Assembly: GCA_027604665.1 (NCBI GenBank) | Contig: JADGIZ010000016.1 | Coordinates: 1 to 47,990 of the forward strand | From: Polyrhizophydium stewartii | Lineage: Eukaryota > Chytridiomycota > Chytridiomycetes > Rhizophydiales | Direction: 5' to 3' | DNA length: 47,990 nt | Notes under the pieces: generated by a model | Told to the model about the DNA's origin: nothing | Database searches by the model: none | What the model saw: the letters and a program-made list of their open reading frames with translations, nothing else | Shown here: piece after piece, positions 22,201 to 33,726 of the stretch | Layout: every line of letters starts with the position of its first letter | How positions within the stretch are numbered: the stretch's first letter is position 1 | Program-made: the position numbers and the translations under genes

Positions 22201-25200
22201 TTGACATCTTCCAGGGCCGCGGCAGCAGCGCGAGGTCGCTCGCGCCATACCAGATGTACACGCCTATTGCGCATGGCGCGCTCTTTGTCGATGGCCGCAC
22301 AGAAACACAGTGGGTCGTCGAAGTCGCAAACTCGCTGCTGGCTTCTTTCGACTACGATACGTTCTTTGCGTCGCTTGGCCTGATGATGGACATGCGACCA
22401 GAGCTGGCCGACGCCATCCTGCCGTTTCTCTTTCACCTGCCACTCTTTCGCGAGCTTTTGGACGACCAGACGCGTGTGGACTTGCCGGTCGCCAAGCTGC
22501 TCTCTGCGATCGTCAACGACTTTTTCGCGCAGGCAACGCCGGCCGACGACTTTGCCATCCGCAAGATGCTTCGAGTCCTTCATGTGAGCCGTGCTTTGCG
22601 GTGCGTGTTTAGAAGTGTCGACACTGGCTGACACTCTCCGCAACAACATGTATTCAGTATCTTGGCCGCTCCCCTGCACCGGGCATTAGCGTGCAGTACC
22701 GATGGCTGGACCTCGACTTCTCGGTGGTTGCCCAAGCCGCTAAAATCGTGAGCCCTCTCGACTCGTTGTACTTTATCGAGACGTGGCGAGCACACACAAT
22801 GCCCAAGACCGAGAGCGTCAGCACGGGCACGTGGCGGCTTCTCATGGAGTGCTATAGTCGGCTTGGTGAGGCAGACGGCTTCAACGGCGTGGCGTCCTTG
22901 TACCGCGAAGGCATCGACGAGGTGCTTGTGCAAAAGTATGAGCACGACCGCGAATGGAGCAAAATCATTGCCACGCAGGACGCACGGCTGCAGCGCGTGG
23001 CACGCTCTGGCTTGTCGGCCGCCTCGGAGCCTCACAGCGCAGCAACAGCGCACGGCGAGCAGATCCATCTTCTCAAGGCATTGAGCAGGTCGGGACAGCA
23101 CCATATCATTGAGATGTATCTGAACGGTGTCTCCTACAGCGCTGAAAAGAGCGCGAGGAACAGCGACGAGTCTCAGCCCGACGACAGTGGCTCATTCCTC
23201 ACACAGGACCTTGCCGAGTTCCACTTTGAGAGCCTTTGGCGAATGGGCCGATGGGACAAGACGAATACGCAAGGCAAGTCGAAGCACACATCGGTATCGA
23301 GCAGAGTTTGTTGGCTGACTTGTGGTGCTGAGTAGGGCTTGGCCAGGGCACAAACCAGCGCTTTTTCGAGTGCCTGCGCAGCCTGCACGAGGCCCCATGC
23401 GCACGTGCGACGGCCGCGCTTATCCAGGGCTCGCTGGTCGAGTTCACGAACGAGGATTGCCGGTTTCCCGAATCCTTGTGCGTGATCGAGGCAAGCGAGA
23501 CCCAGACGATCCTGAACGACGGCCATGCGGGCTTCAATAAGCTGCTCGACCGCTGGTCGTCGCGTCTCAGCCAGCTCTCGGAGCTGCGTCCGTTTGACGA
23601 GCTCGAGAAGGTGCTTGCGTTCCGCACGCAACTGCTGTCGTCGGTGCGACGGGCGTGGGCAAACACCCCACACCGCACCGAGCGCATCGAGCGCGCGCTC
23701 TCGGAGCACCTTTTGCAGTTCGCGCAACTGGCGCTGTCGCACCAGGGCCTTGATGCGGGCCGCGCGGCTCTGCAGCAGCTTGACGAGATGGCTTCAATGC
23801 TGCCCGGCGCGACACTCACGCTCCCAAAAATATCACTCACGGTATCTGGAGCCTCGTCGGTCTCGTCGTCGAGTGCGTTGGGGAGCAGCGCTCCAAGCGC
23901 AATGTGGCTCTCGATCTGCGCAAGAGTTCAGCACATCAAGTTGCACTGGCTGCAAGGCGATCAGGGCATCGCCATCGGTCTGCTCAAGGATCTTATCAGC
24001 AGCAACATGACTTTCTTCAAGGAGCCGCGCGTTGAATCGCGCGCACTGCACGCAGACTTGCTGTGCCTGCTCGGCAAGTGGTCGTCCAAGACACAGACTC
24101 TCAACCCGCAGCTGATTGTGCGCGAGTACTTGCTGCCGGCCGTCAAGCTGCGCGAGGCTATCAACGAGATTCACCGCCAGCAGAGGCTCGAAGCACCAGG
24201 AACCGACTCGAAGGAGTACTATCGGCTTGCACAGTACTGCGACGAGATTCTCGAGGAGATGAGTGCCGACGAGACACAGAAGCACGCCGCGCAGCTCGTC
24301 CTTGAGCGTGAGCAGGAGCTCGAGCAGCTCAAGATCCTCGAGCGCTCCGCGGGCAAGGGGCAGGCAGGGGCTGCAGCCGCTGGCCCGGCGGCAAACGCAG
24401 CGGCCATTGAGCGGTTCAAGCGCAAGCTCGTCAAGCAGCTGGAGCTGGATCGTGCCGAGGTCTCGCGCTGGCGCCACGAGATGTCGGTGTACCTCAAGCT
24501 GAGCGTGCGCAACTACATGATGGCTCTGATCCACGCCAGCAAGCATTCCGAAGAGACCGTGTTTCGATTCTGCTCGCTCTGGTTCTCGTACTCGCAGAGC
24601 GAAAGCCTGCAGGAGACGGTCGCGCAGCTGATCGACTCGGTGCCAACACGCAAGTTCCTGATCCTCATGTACCAGATCTCGGCGCGCTTTTCATCTTCGT
24701 CCTCGGCGCCGTCAACGCCAGCGTCGGCCCTGTCACAGGCTGCGTCCCCAGCAACGCAGCGCATGCACGATGACTCCAACGCGCCTGGGCGGCGCTCAGG
24801 CCAGCACAAAGTCGAAGCAAACTTTGACAAGCTGCTCGAGCACCTGATTCTGCGCATTGTCTGCGACTACCCGCACCACTCTCTGCCCCATCTGGTTGCG
24901 CTCAAGAACGGCGGTGCTTCTTCTTCACGTTCTGCCGGCCGCACATCTTCGTCCAAGACGACGGCCGAGGCTGCGCCGAACATGGCAAAGATGATTCTCA
25001 ACAAGCTCGCCGCTGTCCCTATCGGCCAGGGAACAAGCCACGGCGTGTCGGTGCATAGCATCGCAACCAACCTCGACTATTTGTTCCATCTGTACATTCA
25101 GGTTGCCAATTTCAAGCACGACAAAACCATCTCGCGCGACCGAAACGCAAAGACGTTTGCGTTTGACTCGCGCATGATGATTGCGCAGTTCGAGGCCAAC

Positions 25201-26684
25201 TCACAAATTCCGGTGCTGACGCACGAACAGCCCGTCGGTGGCGCAAGGGATTACTCTGGCATCGTGTACATCACCGGCTTTGAGCCGACTTATTCGCTGC
25301 CCGGAGGTGAGTGCTTACCCTCCCCCGCCGACCTCGGCAAGACGTGGGTGCTAAACACCGGAATGCAGGCATCAACGTTCCAAAGGTCGTGCAGTGCACG
25401 GGGAGTGACGGAAAGAGGTATCGGCAGCTTGTCAAGGGCCACGACGATCTGCGCCAGGACGCTGTGCTCTCATCCGTGTTCAACATGGTCAACATCTTGC
25501 TGCTCAAAAACTTTGAGACGCGCAAGCGCAAACTGCACATCCGCACGTACAAAATCATCCCGCTGTCGCCGCAGGCAGGCGTCGTGCAGTGGGTCGACGG
25601 CACCGTCCCGATTGGCTCGTTGCTGCTCGACGCACACACAAGATATCGCGAGGGCGACCTCTCGCTGCTCGAGTGCCGCAGCCTCATGATGGCCGAGCAC
25701 GAGCGACCCACGTCGGATCCGGCGTCCAAGCTGGCCGTGTATCGCACGATTGAGCAGCGGTTCCGGCCGGCGTTCTCGCTTGCATTTCTCGAGATGTTCC
25801 CAGACCCTCGCACGTGGTTCGAGAACCGCACGCGGTTCACGCAGAGTCTCGCGGCGAGTTCGATGGCGGGCTACATCGTTGGCCTCGGTGACCGGCATGC
25901 GCAAAACATTTTGTTTGACCGCCAGAGCGCCGAGCTAATCCATATAGACCTCGGCATCGCCTTTGACCAGGGAAAGCTGCTGTCCGTTCCCGAACTTGTG
26001 CCGTTTCGACTTACGAGAGACCTTGGTGAGCGGGCATGCTGCCGGCATGTGCGCCGGAGCGCCGACTGCTGACCGGCCGCAAAGAGGACTGCATCGGCAT
26101 CACGGGCGTCGAAGGCCAGTTCCGCCGCGGGTGCGAGGAGACGATGCGTGTGCTGCGGAACGAGTCGCATGCCATCTCGATGCTGCTGGACGTGTTCCGG
26201 CACGACCCGCTCTACAACTGGCGCATCTCGCCGCTCAAGATGCGCAAGCTGCAGCACAAGCAGGCACACCCGGTCGGCGCCTCTGGCGAGACGGAGCAGG
26301 CGACGGCGCAGCCAGGGCGTGCACCGCGCGGTTCTCGCGGCCGCAGCAGCGCGGCCACCGCGGTGCACGATGCGACGTCCGGGGCGGTCGCTGATCTGGA
26401 GGAGGCCATTGGAGCGGCGGCTGGCGCGGGCGTGGGCGCCGCTCCCGACACGCGAGGAAACGAGGAGGCGGAGCGCGCGCTGTTCGGCGTCCGCAAGAAG
26501 CTGTCCAGCACGCTGAGCGTCGAGTGCCAGGTCTCGCAGCTGATTAGTGCAGCAAGCGATCCTGGCAATCTCAGTCGCCTCTTTCCCGGCTGGTGAGTTT
26601 GCAGCGAGCTGCGCATCGATTTACGATGCCGTGGGTTTCTGACGCTCTCTGCGCATCGGCGCGTGCAGGCAGCCTTGGCTTTAG
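16266..26684 (+). CDS. TEL1: Tel1/ATM-family DNA-damage checkpoint kinase
   Basis: Eight exons (16266-16322, 16421-20653, 20736-22583, 22658-23273, 23336-25306, 25369-26025, 26085-26592, 26669-26684) total 9906 nt, which gives 3301 residues in one continuous frame. The helical HEAT-like region spans residues 1 to about 2040 and the FAT domain about 2050-2800. The PI3K-like catalytic domain has GSDGKRYRQLVKGHDDLRQD, the catalytic loop GLGDRHAQN and the metal-binding DLG in HIDLGIAFDQG. A linker with low complexity leads to the FATC domain, ending NLSRLFPGW|QPWL. TGVEGQFRRGCE and ETRKRKL are ATM/Tel1-type rather than ATR or TOR. The kinase signals double-strand breaks via Mre11-Rad50 (family knowledge). 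The final coding exon is only 16 nt. Intron 4 is GC-AG. The gene lies 124 bp downstream of SPAG17. Confidence 0.94.
23274..23335 (+). other. GC-AG intron of Tel1
   Basis: The donor is CAAG|GCAAGT and the acceptor GAGTAG. A length of 62 nt is exactly what joins GRWDKTNTQ to GLGQGTNQRFFECL. The only internal GT alternative (23293) gives the wrong phase. CTGAC lies 22 nt before the acceptor. Confidence 0.75.
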
Positions 26685-26924
26685 CATTGCGCTCTTTCGG
26701 GGTGGCGGAATGAAGTCGGATGCTGTTGCCCTGCGACTGCCGACGCGCTTTCGGATTTGTCGAGAAGCCCCCAAGCACAGTCGCCTTTGGTGACACTCGC
26801 AGCCGATCCCCCCCGCCGAGCGTCCGCCCCTGCAGCGCACGCCAACTTCAGCGCATATACGCCCCTCTGAGGCACAACCGCACGCGTACACCCCGCATCG
26901 GCAAGCCTCGCAGCGCAACTGGCC

Positions 26925-29307
26925 ATGGACACCGACTCGCGGAATACAGGCTCCCGCACGCCGCCGCCCCGCCAGGACGACGCCGCGAGTCTGCAGCGCG
27001 CGGCGGCTGCGCAGGCGCTGGACGTGACGCCGCGGCCGCGGCCGCCATCGTTTGCGGGCCTGAGCGCCAAGCTGGCGGCCGCACCGGCCATCAAGCGCTC
27101 GAGCAGCTTCCAGTCGCCGCTCAACGCCTCCGCGGCGCCAGCAGCCGGGCCTGACGTGGCAGCCGACGCACGGCAGTCCGCGTGGCCCGGGATGGCGGGG
27201 CCGGGCGCCGTGGGCGGGCCGGCGCTGCCGCTAGTGCACGGCTCGGCCCTGCTGTCGCCCGGCGAGCACGACTACGAGCAGGTGCAGAAGGAGCGCGCCA
27301 GCATCCTCAAGCTGCTCGAGGGCGACACGGGCGCGGGCTCGTTTGGTTCGGACGTGCCCATTGTGCCCGTGTCGATTGCCGCCCACGGCCACGAGCACTA
27401 CATGAACGGCGGCGCCGCGCACCACATGCCCGCGCAGCAGCACCCACACTTCCAGCACTTTGGCCACTACGAGCAGCACGGCCACTACGCACGCTTCGCC
27501 GCAGACGAGGCCCTCGACGAATACCACCAGCAGCAGCAGGCGTTTGTGCTACACCACCCGGCCCACGATCCGCGTCTGCTGCACCACCAGAGCATGCCCG
27601 TGCTGCATCGGCCGCACGACAGCGACGCTGCGCTTGGCGGCGGCGAGGAGATGGAGGCCGTCGTCGATCCGCAGGACCAGCAGCCGTTCGATGCGCACCC
27701 GGTCGACGACGCCCACGTCCACGCCGGCGACCACGATGCCGCGGCCGCGGCCGCCAGCGGCCTCTGGCTCACTCGGCACCAGCAGATCCAGCTCTGCCGC
27801 TTTGTGCGGGACGTGCGGCTGTCGCGCACAATGCGCATGCGCTCCCGCGCCACGCAGGTGGGGCGAGCACATGGCCCGTGCGATCCCTGCCACTCATGCT
27901 TCGTTGCTGACCGGCGACGACTCAGGAGTCGACCGACGCCTTTGTGCAGCAGGAGCTCGAGATTGCACTCGGCGTGATCCAGAGCCTCACGGTGAGGGGC
28001 TGGCCCTTTGCTGCAGCTGCTGCCGCCTCTGGCTGTCTGGATCCGTCTTTAGCCGGCTTGCTGACGGCACCGCTGTGGAGCAGGACGCAAAGAAGCGCCA
28101 GGCGGACGAGCTCGCCGAGCTGCGCGAGCACTTTGATAACCTACATTCGCACCACGACAGCCTGCAGCGCGAGTACAACGAGCAGCAGCTCGTCGTCGAC
28201 ACGCTGCGCGACGAGCGCGACTCGTTCTCAGAGTCGGCCGCCCAGGCCCGCAGCGATCTCGAGCGCGCCAAGATCGAGACCAAGCAGGCACAGCAAGAGG
28301 TCGCTGCCGTGCGCGAGCAACTCGAGCAGCGCGATGCGCAGATTGCGTCCCTCGAATACCGCCTCACGACGCACGAGAACAGCATCGCTGCGATGGATCT
28401 TTCCGATGCTGCCGCGATGCGCCGCGCGATCGAGACGCTGCACCTGGAACTGCAGGCGACGCGCGACGCGATGGAGAACCAGATTGCCGCGGCTGGCGAG
28501 GCGACGGCGCTTGCTGGCGCCAAGTCGTTTGAGTGCGACCAGCTCAACCAGCGCCTCCAGGCAAGCGAGGAGGAGCGCCGTGCGCTCGAGAACCGCATCG
28601 AGATCATCTCCCACGAGGCGGATCTTGCCGAGAAGGCGGCCGCAGCCAAGCTTGCGGCGGTTGCGGTAAACGACCTTGCCCGCGACCCATCGACGCTCGA
28701 GGCCGAGCTGTCGAGCAAGGACGCCATGATCGAGCACCTGCGCGCAGAGATTGACGAGCTCAAGCGCGCGGCGGCTCAGTCGACGGCTCTTGGCGAGCAG
28801 ATCAAGCAGAGTGACCTGTCGCGCCTCGAGACCGAGAACAAGATCCTCAAGCGCGAGAACACGGGCCTGCATTCGATTATAGAACGCGTCAAGGCCGCCG
28901 AGGCCCAGCGCTCGCACGACATGCAGATGCTCGAGAGTCGCAACACGGTGCTTCAGAACGAGATTAGCGAGCTGCGGCGCAAGACGGACAAGCTGATCGA
29001 CAAGGACGCGGAAATCGTGCACCTGTCGCGGCGCCTCGAATCGGCGCAAGCAGAGCTTGCTTCTGTGCGCGCGAGTAGCGATGCTGATATCGAAACCTTT
29101 CGGCGAAAGCTCTCGGATGAGAAGCAGCGGGCCGAGACCGAGCACGATCTGCTCAAGGCAAGATTGTTTTCGTCGCTGGCCAAGGTCGACGACGCCGTCA
29201 ACACATTGTCGACCGTCCCGCAGGCGCTCGAGCAATATCCCGATCTACGCGTCGTGCTCTCGTGCCTGCAGGGCGTGGGCGAGGACGTTGGCGCGCTATC
29301 CCTGTGA
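26925..29307 (+). CDS. Coiled-coil protein of unknown function
   Basis: Three exons (26925-27857, 27926-27991, 28084-29307) encode 740 residues. The first 310 residues are low complexity: Pro/Ala-rich, then strikingly His- and Gln-rich. One conserved-looking segment (SPGEHDYEQVQKERASILKL) stands out. From about residue 335 to 705 the protein is an almost uninterrupted heptad coiled coil (for example HFDNLHSHHDSLQREYNEQQ and LSRLETENKILKRENTGLH). It ends in a short non-coiled tail, PQALEQYPDLRVVLSCLQG. I do not recognise the family. A cytoskeletal or spindle-pole/basal-body structural role is a guess from architecture only. Intron acceptors follow CTGAC motifs. A poly(A) signal lies 16 nt after the stop. 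Confidence 0.8.
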
Positions 29308-29322
29308 CGCGGACTGGGTTTG

Positions 29323-29328
29323 AATAAA
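29323..29328 (+). terminator. Poly(A) signal AATAAA
   Basis: A canonical hexamer lies 16 nt after the coiled-coil gene's stop codon and upstream of the Hbs1 start. Confidence 0.55.
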
Positions 29329-29465
29329 TGATTATCTGCGAGATGCTTGCTAGCTCTCGTTGGCCAGCATCATGCTCAGGCATGATGTGCAGCTGCTGCT
29401 GTCCACTCCTTGGCCTCGGCAGGGAACCGCAAGTGCGAATCCGCACCATTCGATGTTTCCCCAAA

Positions 29466-32153
29466 ATGTCTCGACACAGAAGCGTCCGCCGACTCGACCT
29501 CGACGGTCTGTGCCGCTGTGCGCCGACGACGCAGGCGCGGCGCTGACGCCCCCTTATCTGCGCGTGCGCATGCGCCCGCAGACTACTACGACGAGGAGGA
29601 GGACTATGGCGACGAGGACGAGTACGGCTTCGACGACTACGAGGACGAGGATCCGCAAGGTGCGCTCGCGAGCTCGCGGGCGACTGGCGACCGGCCCTGC
29701 TGCTGACGCTTGGATGTGGGCCCAGTTGCATACGACCCGCACGAGCACAAGGCCAGCGTCTCGTCGAGCATCCGCCTGCAGGTCGACCAGGTCCGGCAGG
29801 TTGTCGGGGACTCGCACACGGTCGAGGAGATCAAGCAGGCGCTTGTGTCGCACAACCACAGCGTCGAGCGCACGATCGACTACCTGCTCTGTGCGTGCCA
29901 TCGGCGCCACGCCGCGCCGCAGCGGGCTCTGCATGTGCTCGCTGTGCTGACGCTGATCGGCAGCCGACGCCGCGGAGCCTGCGGCTGGTGCGTTGGCGCC
30001 GTGGTGTCCGTGAGAGGTGCATCTGGATGCTCACCCTCCACGTCACACGAATCGACGGTCGCAGCCGCACCCCCTCCGCGCCAGGCCGCCTCGGCGCCCG
30101 CCAAGGGCAAGCAGCAGCCGCAGCAGCAGCAGCAGCAAGCCCGTCAGCAGCAGGCTCAGGCCCCGCAGCAGCACAAGGGCAAGCAGCAGGCCGCAAAAAC
30201 CAGCGCCGCAACCAGTGCGAATCTCGATCAGGTCGCTGCCGACATGGACGCCCTCGGCTTCAAGGCCAAGGCGCGGCCCGACGCCGGATCGCGCGGCAGC
30301 CTGAACCTGCCGCCTCCTGCAGTCGCCGCGATCCGCTCGGAGGGCTCGCTCGCGAGCCTCTCGGCGGGCGTGTCTCGCGCTGGCTCGACAACGTCGATCA
30401 AGTCGAGCCCAAAGTGGAAGCGGGTCAACATCCAAGAAGAGTTCCAAAAGCGCTCTGCCGGAAAGAGCCGCATCAATCTCGTTGTTGTCGGTGCGCCTGC
30501 ACACTCTTGGTGCTTGTATCTGTGTTTTGTCATTGGCGTGGCTGACTCAGCATCGCGCCGCCGCGGCCAGGTCACGTTGATGCCGGCAAGAGCACCATGA
30601 TGGGCCATCTGCTTGTCATCTTGGGCGAGGTGTCGGAGCGCACAATCAAAAAGTACGAGCGCGATGCAGAGAAGATGAAGAAGGGGTCGTTTGCGTTTGC
30701 GTGGGTGCTCGACGAGACCGAGGACGAGCGCAGCCGGTACGTCGTGCCCCTGTCGCGGGCGTGTGCGCTTGCAGCGAGCTGATGTGCCGGCTCCCAGCGG
30801 TGTGACGATCGACGTCGCGGTGTCCAAGTTCGAGACACCCAAGCACTCTTTCACGTTGCTCGACGCGCCTGGCCACAGGGACTTCATCCCCAACATGATC
30901 TCCGGCGCTTCGCAGGCCGACGTTGCGATCCTGGTTGTCGACAGCATCCAGGGCGAGTTTGAGGCCGGCTTTGACAACGGCGGGCAAACCCGCGAGCATG
31001 CGATCCTTCTGCGCAGCCTTGGTGTCTCGCAGCTGATTGTCGCAATTAACAAGCTTGACGCGGTGCGTTGTTTGCGCAGCGCGACCAAAGGGCTCGAACT
31101 GACCTTGATCTTTCCTCGCAGATGAGCTGGTCCAAGCAGCGATTCGAGGACGTGCAGGCAAAGCTGCTGTCGTTCCTGATCCAGGTTGGCTTCAAGAAGC
31201 AGCGCGTGACGTTTGTGCCTTGCAGCGGCTTCACGGGCGAGAACCTCATGGAGCGCAAGGTCAAGGAGCTGACGGCGTGGTATAGCGGCCCAACGCTCGT
31301 CGAAGCCCTGGGTGAGCTGCTGCGAGGATCTTCCCAGGCCGATCAGCTTCGTTTCGGCTGACGCTGCGGACGACTGCGCAGACTCATTCGAGGCTCCGAC
31401 CCGCCCCATCGACCGCCCGCTGCGGCTCTCAATCCAGGACCTGTTCAAGGGCGGCATTGGCGCAGGAGGCAGTGGCGACGTGACAGTCAGCGGCCGCATC
31501 GAGATGGGCGGCGTGCAGCTGGGCGACGCCGTACTGGCGATTCCCATCGGCGAGGTTGGCCAAGTCCGCGCGATCGAAGTTGGCGGCGAGAGTGCGACCT
31601 GGGCGGCCGCCGGCGACCAAGTGTCGATCACTCTCAACGGGCTGGACACGCAGCAGCTCAGCACGGGCGACATTCTGTGCGATGCCTCGGCGCCGATCCC
31701 TGTCACGACGCATTTCCGTGCGCAGATCGTGACGCTCGAGATTGCAATGCCGCTGACGATCGGCGTACCGGTGAGTTGAATCGTGTCGTGGCGAGACAGA
31801 CTTTGGAGTTCATGTGCGTGCATGCTGACCAGAGTTGCCAGGTCGTCATCCACCACCTGGGCCGCACCGAGGCAGGATTCCTGGAGCGGCTTGAGTCGCA
31901 GCTCGACAAGGCGACGGGCCAAGTCACCAAAAAGAACCCGCGTGCGCTCCCCAAGCACACGACAGCTATCGTGCAGGTGCGCACGCAGCGGCCCATGTGC
32001 CTGGACGCATTCCAGAACGCAAGAGAGGTTGGCCGGTTCATGCTGCGCAGCGGCGCCGCGACGGTTGCGGCCGGCATCGTGGTGGACATCTTGAGCTTCG
32101 AGCGTGTTGGTGGCGCGGCATCTGGCCTTGGATCTCGCAGCTCGGTTGCGTGA
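29466..32153 (+). CDS. HBS1: Hbs1 ribosome-rescue translational GTPase
   Basis: Nine exons total 2031 nt (676 residues). The start [21 protein letters not shown] matches the Hbs1 N-terminal motif (human begins MARHRNVR). A UBA-like HBS1_N domain follows ([20 protein letters not shown]), then a Gln-rich linker. The EF1A-like GTPase has G1 GHVDAGKST, the Hbs1-specific [15 protein letters not shown]3 DAPGHRDF and G4 NKLD; domains II and III follow. With Dom34/Pelota, Hbs1 releases stalled ribosomes in no-go and non-stop decay. The 174-nt intron at 29891-30064 is open and divisible by three, so it could be retained. The usual PSPDD linker motif is not seen here; one appears in the next gene. Confidence 0.93.
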
Positions 32154-32237
32154 GTGCACGGTGCGCTGTGCGGCGCAGGCGGGCCCGAGGATGGCGGTGC
32201 GCAATGAAGCCGATCAGCAACCTTCCACCATTCTCGG

Positions 32238-33726
32238 ATGGGACGGCCACCAAAGAAGGAAGCCGCTCAGAGAAAGGATCGGGGTGAGCCGAGGCGGAGG
32301 CCCGCGAAGCTCGACAGGCGTGGCGCTGACAGGCCCGTGCGCAGGCGCTGCCGCATTGGCGGTGGCCGCGGCGGTGGCGGCCAGGCGTGCCGAGGCGGAT
32401 GCGCGGCAACTGCTCGCCGACTCGGCCGTCGCGGTCTCGGCGAGCAGCGACGAGGTGGACGAGAACCTCGAGAGCGTCGTGCATGCGCCGGCGCCGTTTG
32501 CCGCGGCGGTGAGGCTGCGCTTCAGGCCGTTCGAAGAAAAGCTCTTGCGAGAGCCGCCGTTCCCACTTGTAGAGGACGTGGATGCTCCTGACCCCAGCGC
32601 AGCCCCTGGCGGCGGCGAGGAGGCTGCGGTCGTTGACGAGGACGGCGACTCCGAGGAGACCGACGACCTCGAAGGCGGCCGAGAAGGCGGCGATGACCCC
32701 ATGGTCACAGAACCAACCCGGATTGCCATCGCGCCGCCAGACGCTGCGCCAACAGGGGCTCCTGCGCTCGCGAGCCTGAGCAGCACCCTGCCGATGCGTC
32801 CGGCTCCGGTGCCCGCGGCGGGCGGTCTTGCGTCGCTGGCGTCGCTGTCGGCTGCAGCCAAACCCTTCAGCGCCGGCGCCGCTCTCGGCCTGCTGGCTCC
32901 CGGGAATCAGCCGCTGCGGCCAAACACCTTGCAGGCGCCAGCGGTTCGCCCGCCGCCAGCATCGTTGGCGTCGCTGTCGTCTCTCTCGTCGCCCTCGTCG
33001 CCCGGATCGGGCTTGGCCGGATCTGGTGGATTGGCGGCGCTGGCGACCCCGCGTCCATCCCAGCCGATAGCCTCGGCGCTGCGGCCGACCCCGGCGGTTG
33101 GATCGCAAGGATCAGGACTGGCAGGTCTGTCGTCGCTGCAGTCCCTCTCGGCGCTTGCCAAGTCATCGCAGCCGAAACCACTTGGCTCGGGACTCGCCGG
33201 GCTCGCGGGACTCTCTCAGATTCAAGCCCCCGGTTCGCTGGCTCCACGGATACCGATAGGCCCAGCCAGCCTCGCAAGCCTGGCGCCAAAGGCAACCGCC
33301 GCGCTTGCTGTTGCGCCGGATGGCACGAGTGTACTCGCACAGCCAACAACCGGTTGTACCGAACACAAGCACGCGGTTGGATCTGGCTCTGCACGCAACG
33401 CGGCTCGCAAGCAGCGCGCCCCACATGCGCCAGCCGCCGCCCGCAATGCGACCAAGGAGCACTCTATGTTTGCGCAGCCCTCGGCGCTGGCCGGTCTCTT
33501 TGCCGCGCACCAAGCTCGTTCTGCGCCGACCGCTCCCGCCGAGCCAGGCATGCTGCTTGCTCTGAGCCGCGACATTGCCGCGGCGAGTACGGGCGCTTTT
33601 CTGTTTGACAAGCCGAGTCCCGATGACGTGGTGCGCCAGGCGCGGGCCCGCGTCCCCTCGCGCCGGGTAGCACAGCCAGCGACGGTCGACGGCATTGCCG
33701 ATGGTATGGAGGACCTGGGAGTCTGA
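32238..33726 (+). CDS. Low-complexity protein with Hbs1/Ski7-like PSPDD motif
   Basis: Two exons (32238-32283, 32345-33726) give 475 residues. The start MGRPPKKEAAQRKDRG is joined across a 61-nt intron (CTGAC near 32325) to an acidic, Ala/Gly-rich region. The middle is a long series of Leu/Ser/Ala modules ([45 protein letters not shown]). The C-terminus carries AFLFDKPSPDDVVRQARA. From memory, both the F.FD.PSPDD.V motif and preceding SLA.LAA.H motifs occur in the linker of Hbs1 and in Ski7-like splice forms that bind the RNA exosome. There is no GTPase domain. Position 84 bp after Hbs1 on the same strand supports a link. The function is inference; an unrelated disordered protein is possible. 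Confidence 0.55.

Noticed and set aside
30228..32204. 658-codon minus-strand ORF opposite Hbs1
   Set aside because: The plus strand encodes conserved GTPase motifs with consistent splice phases. The antisense frame shows none.
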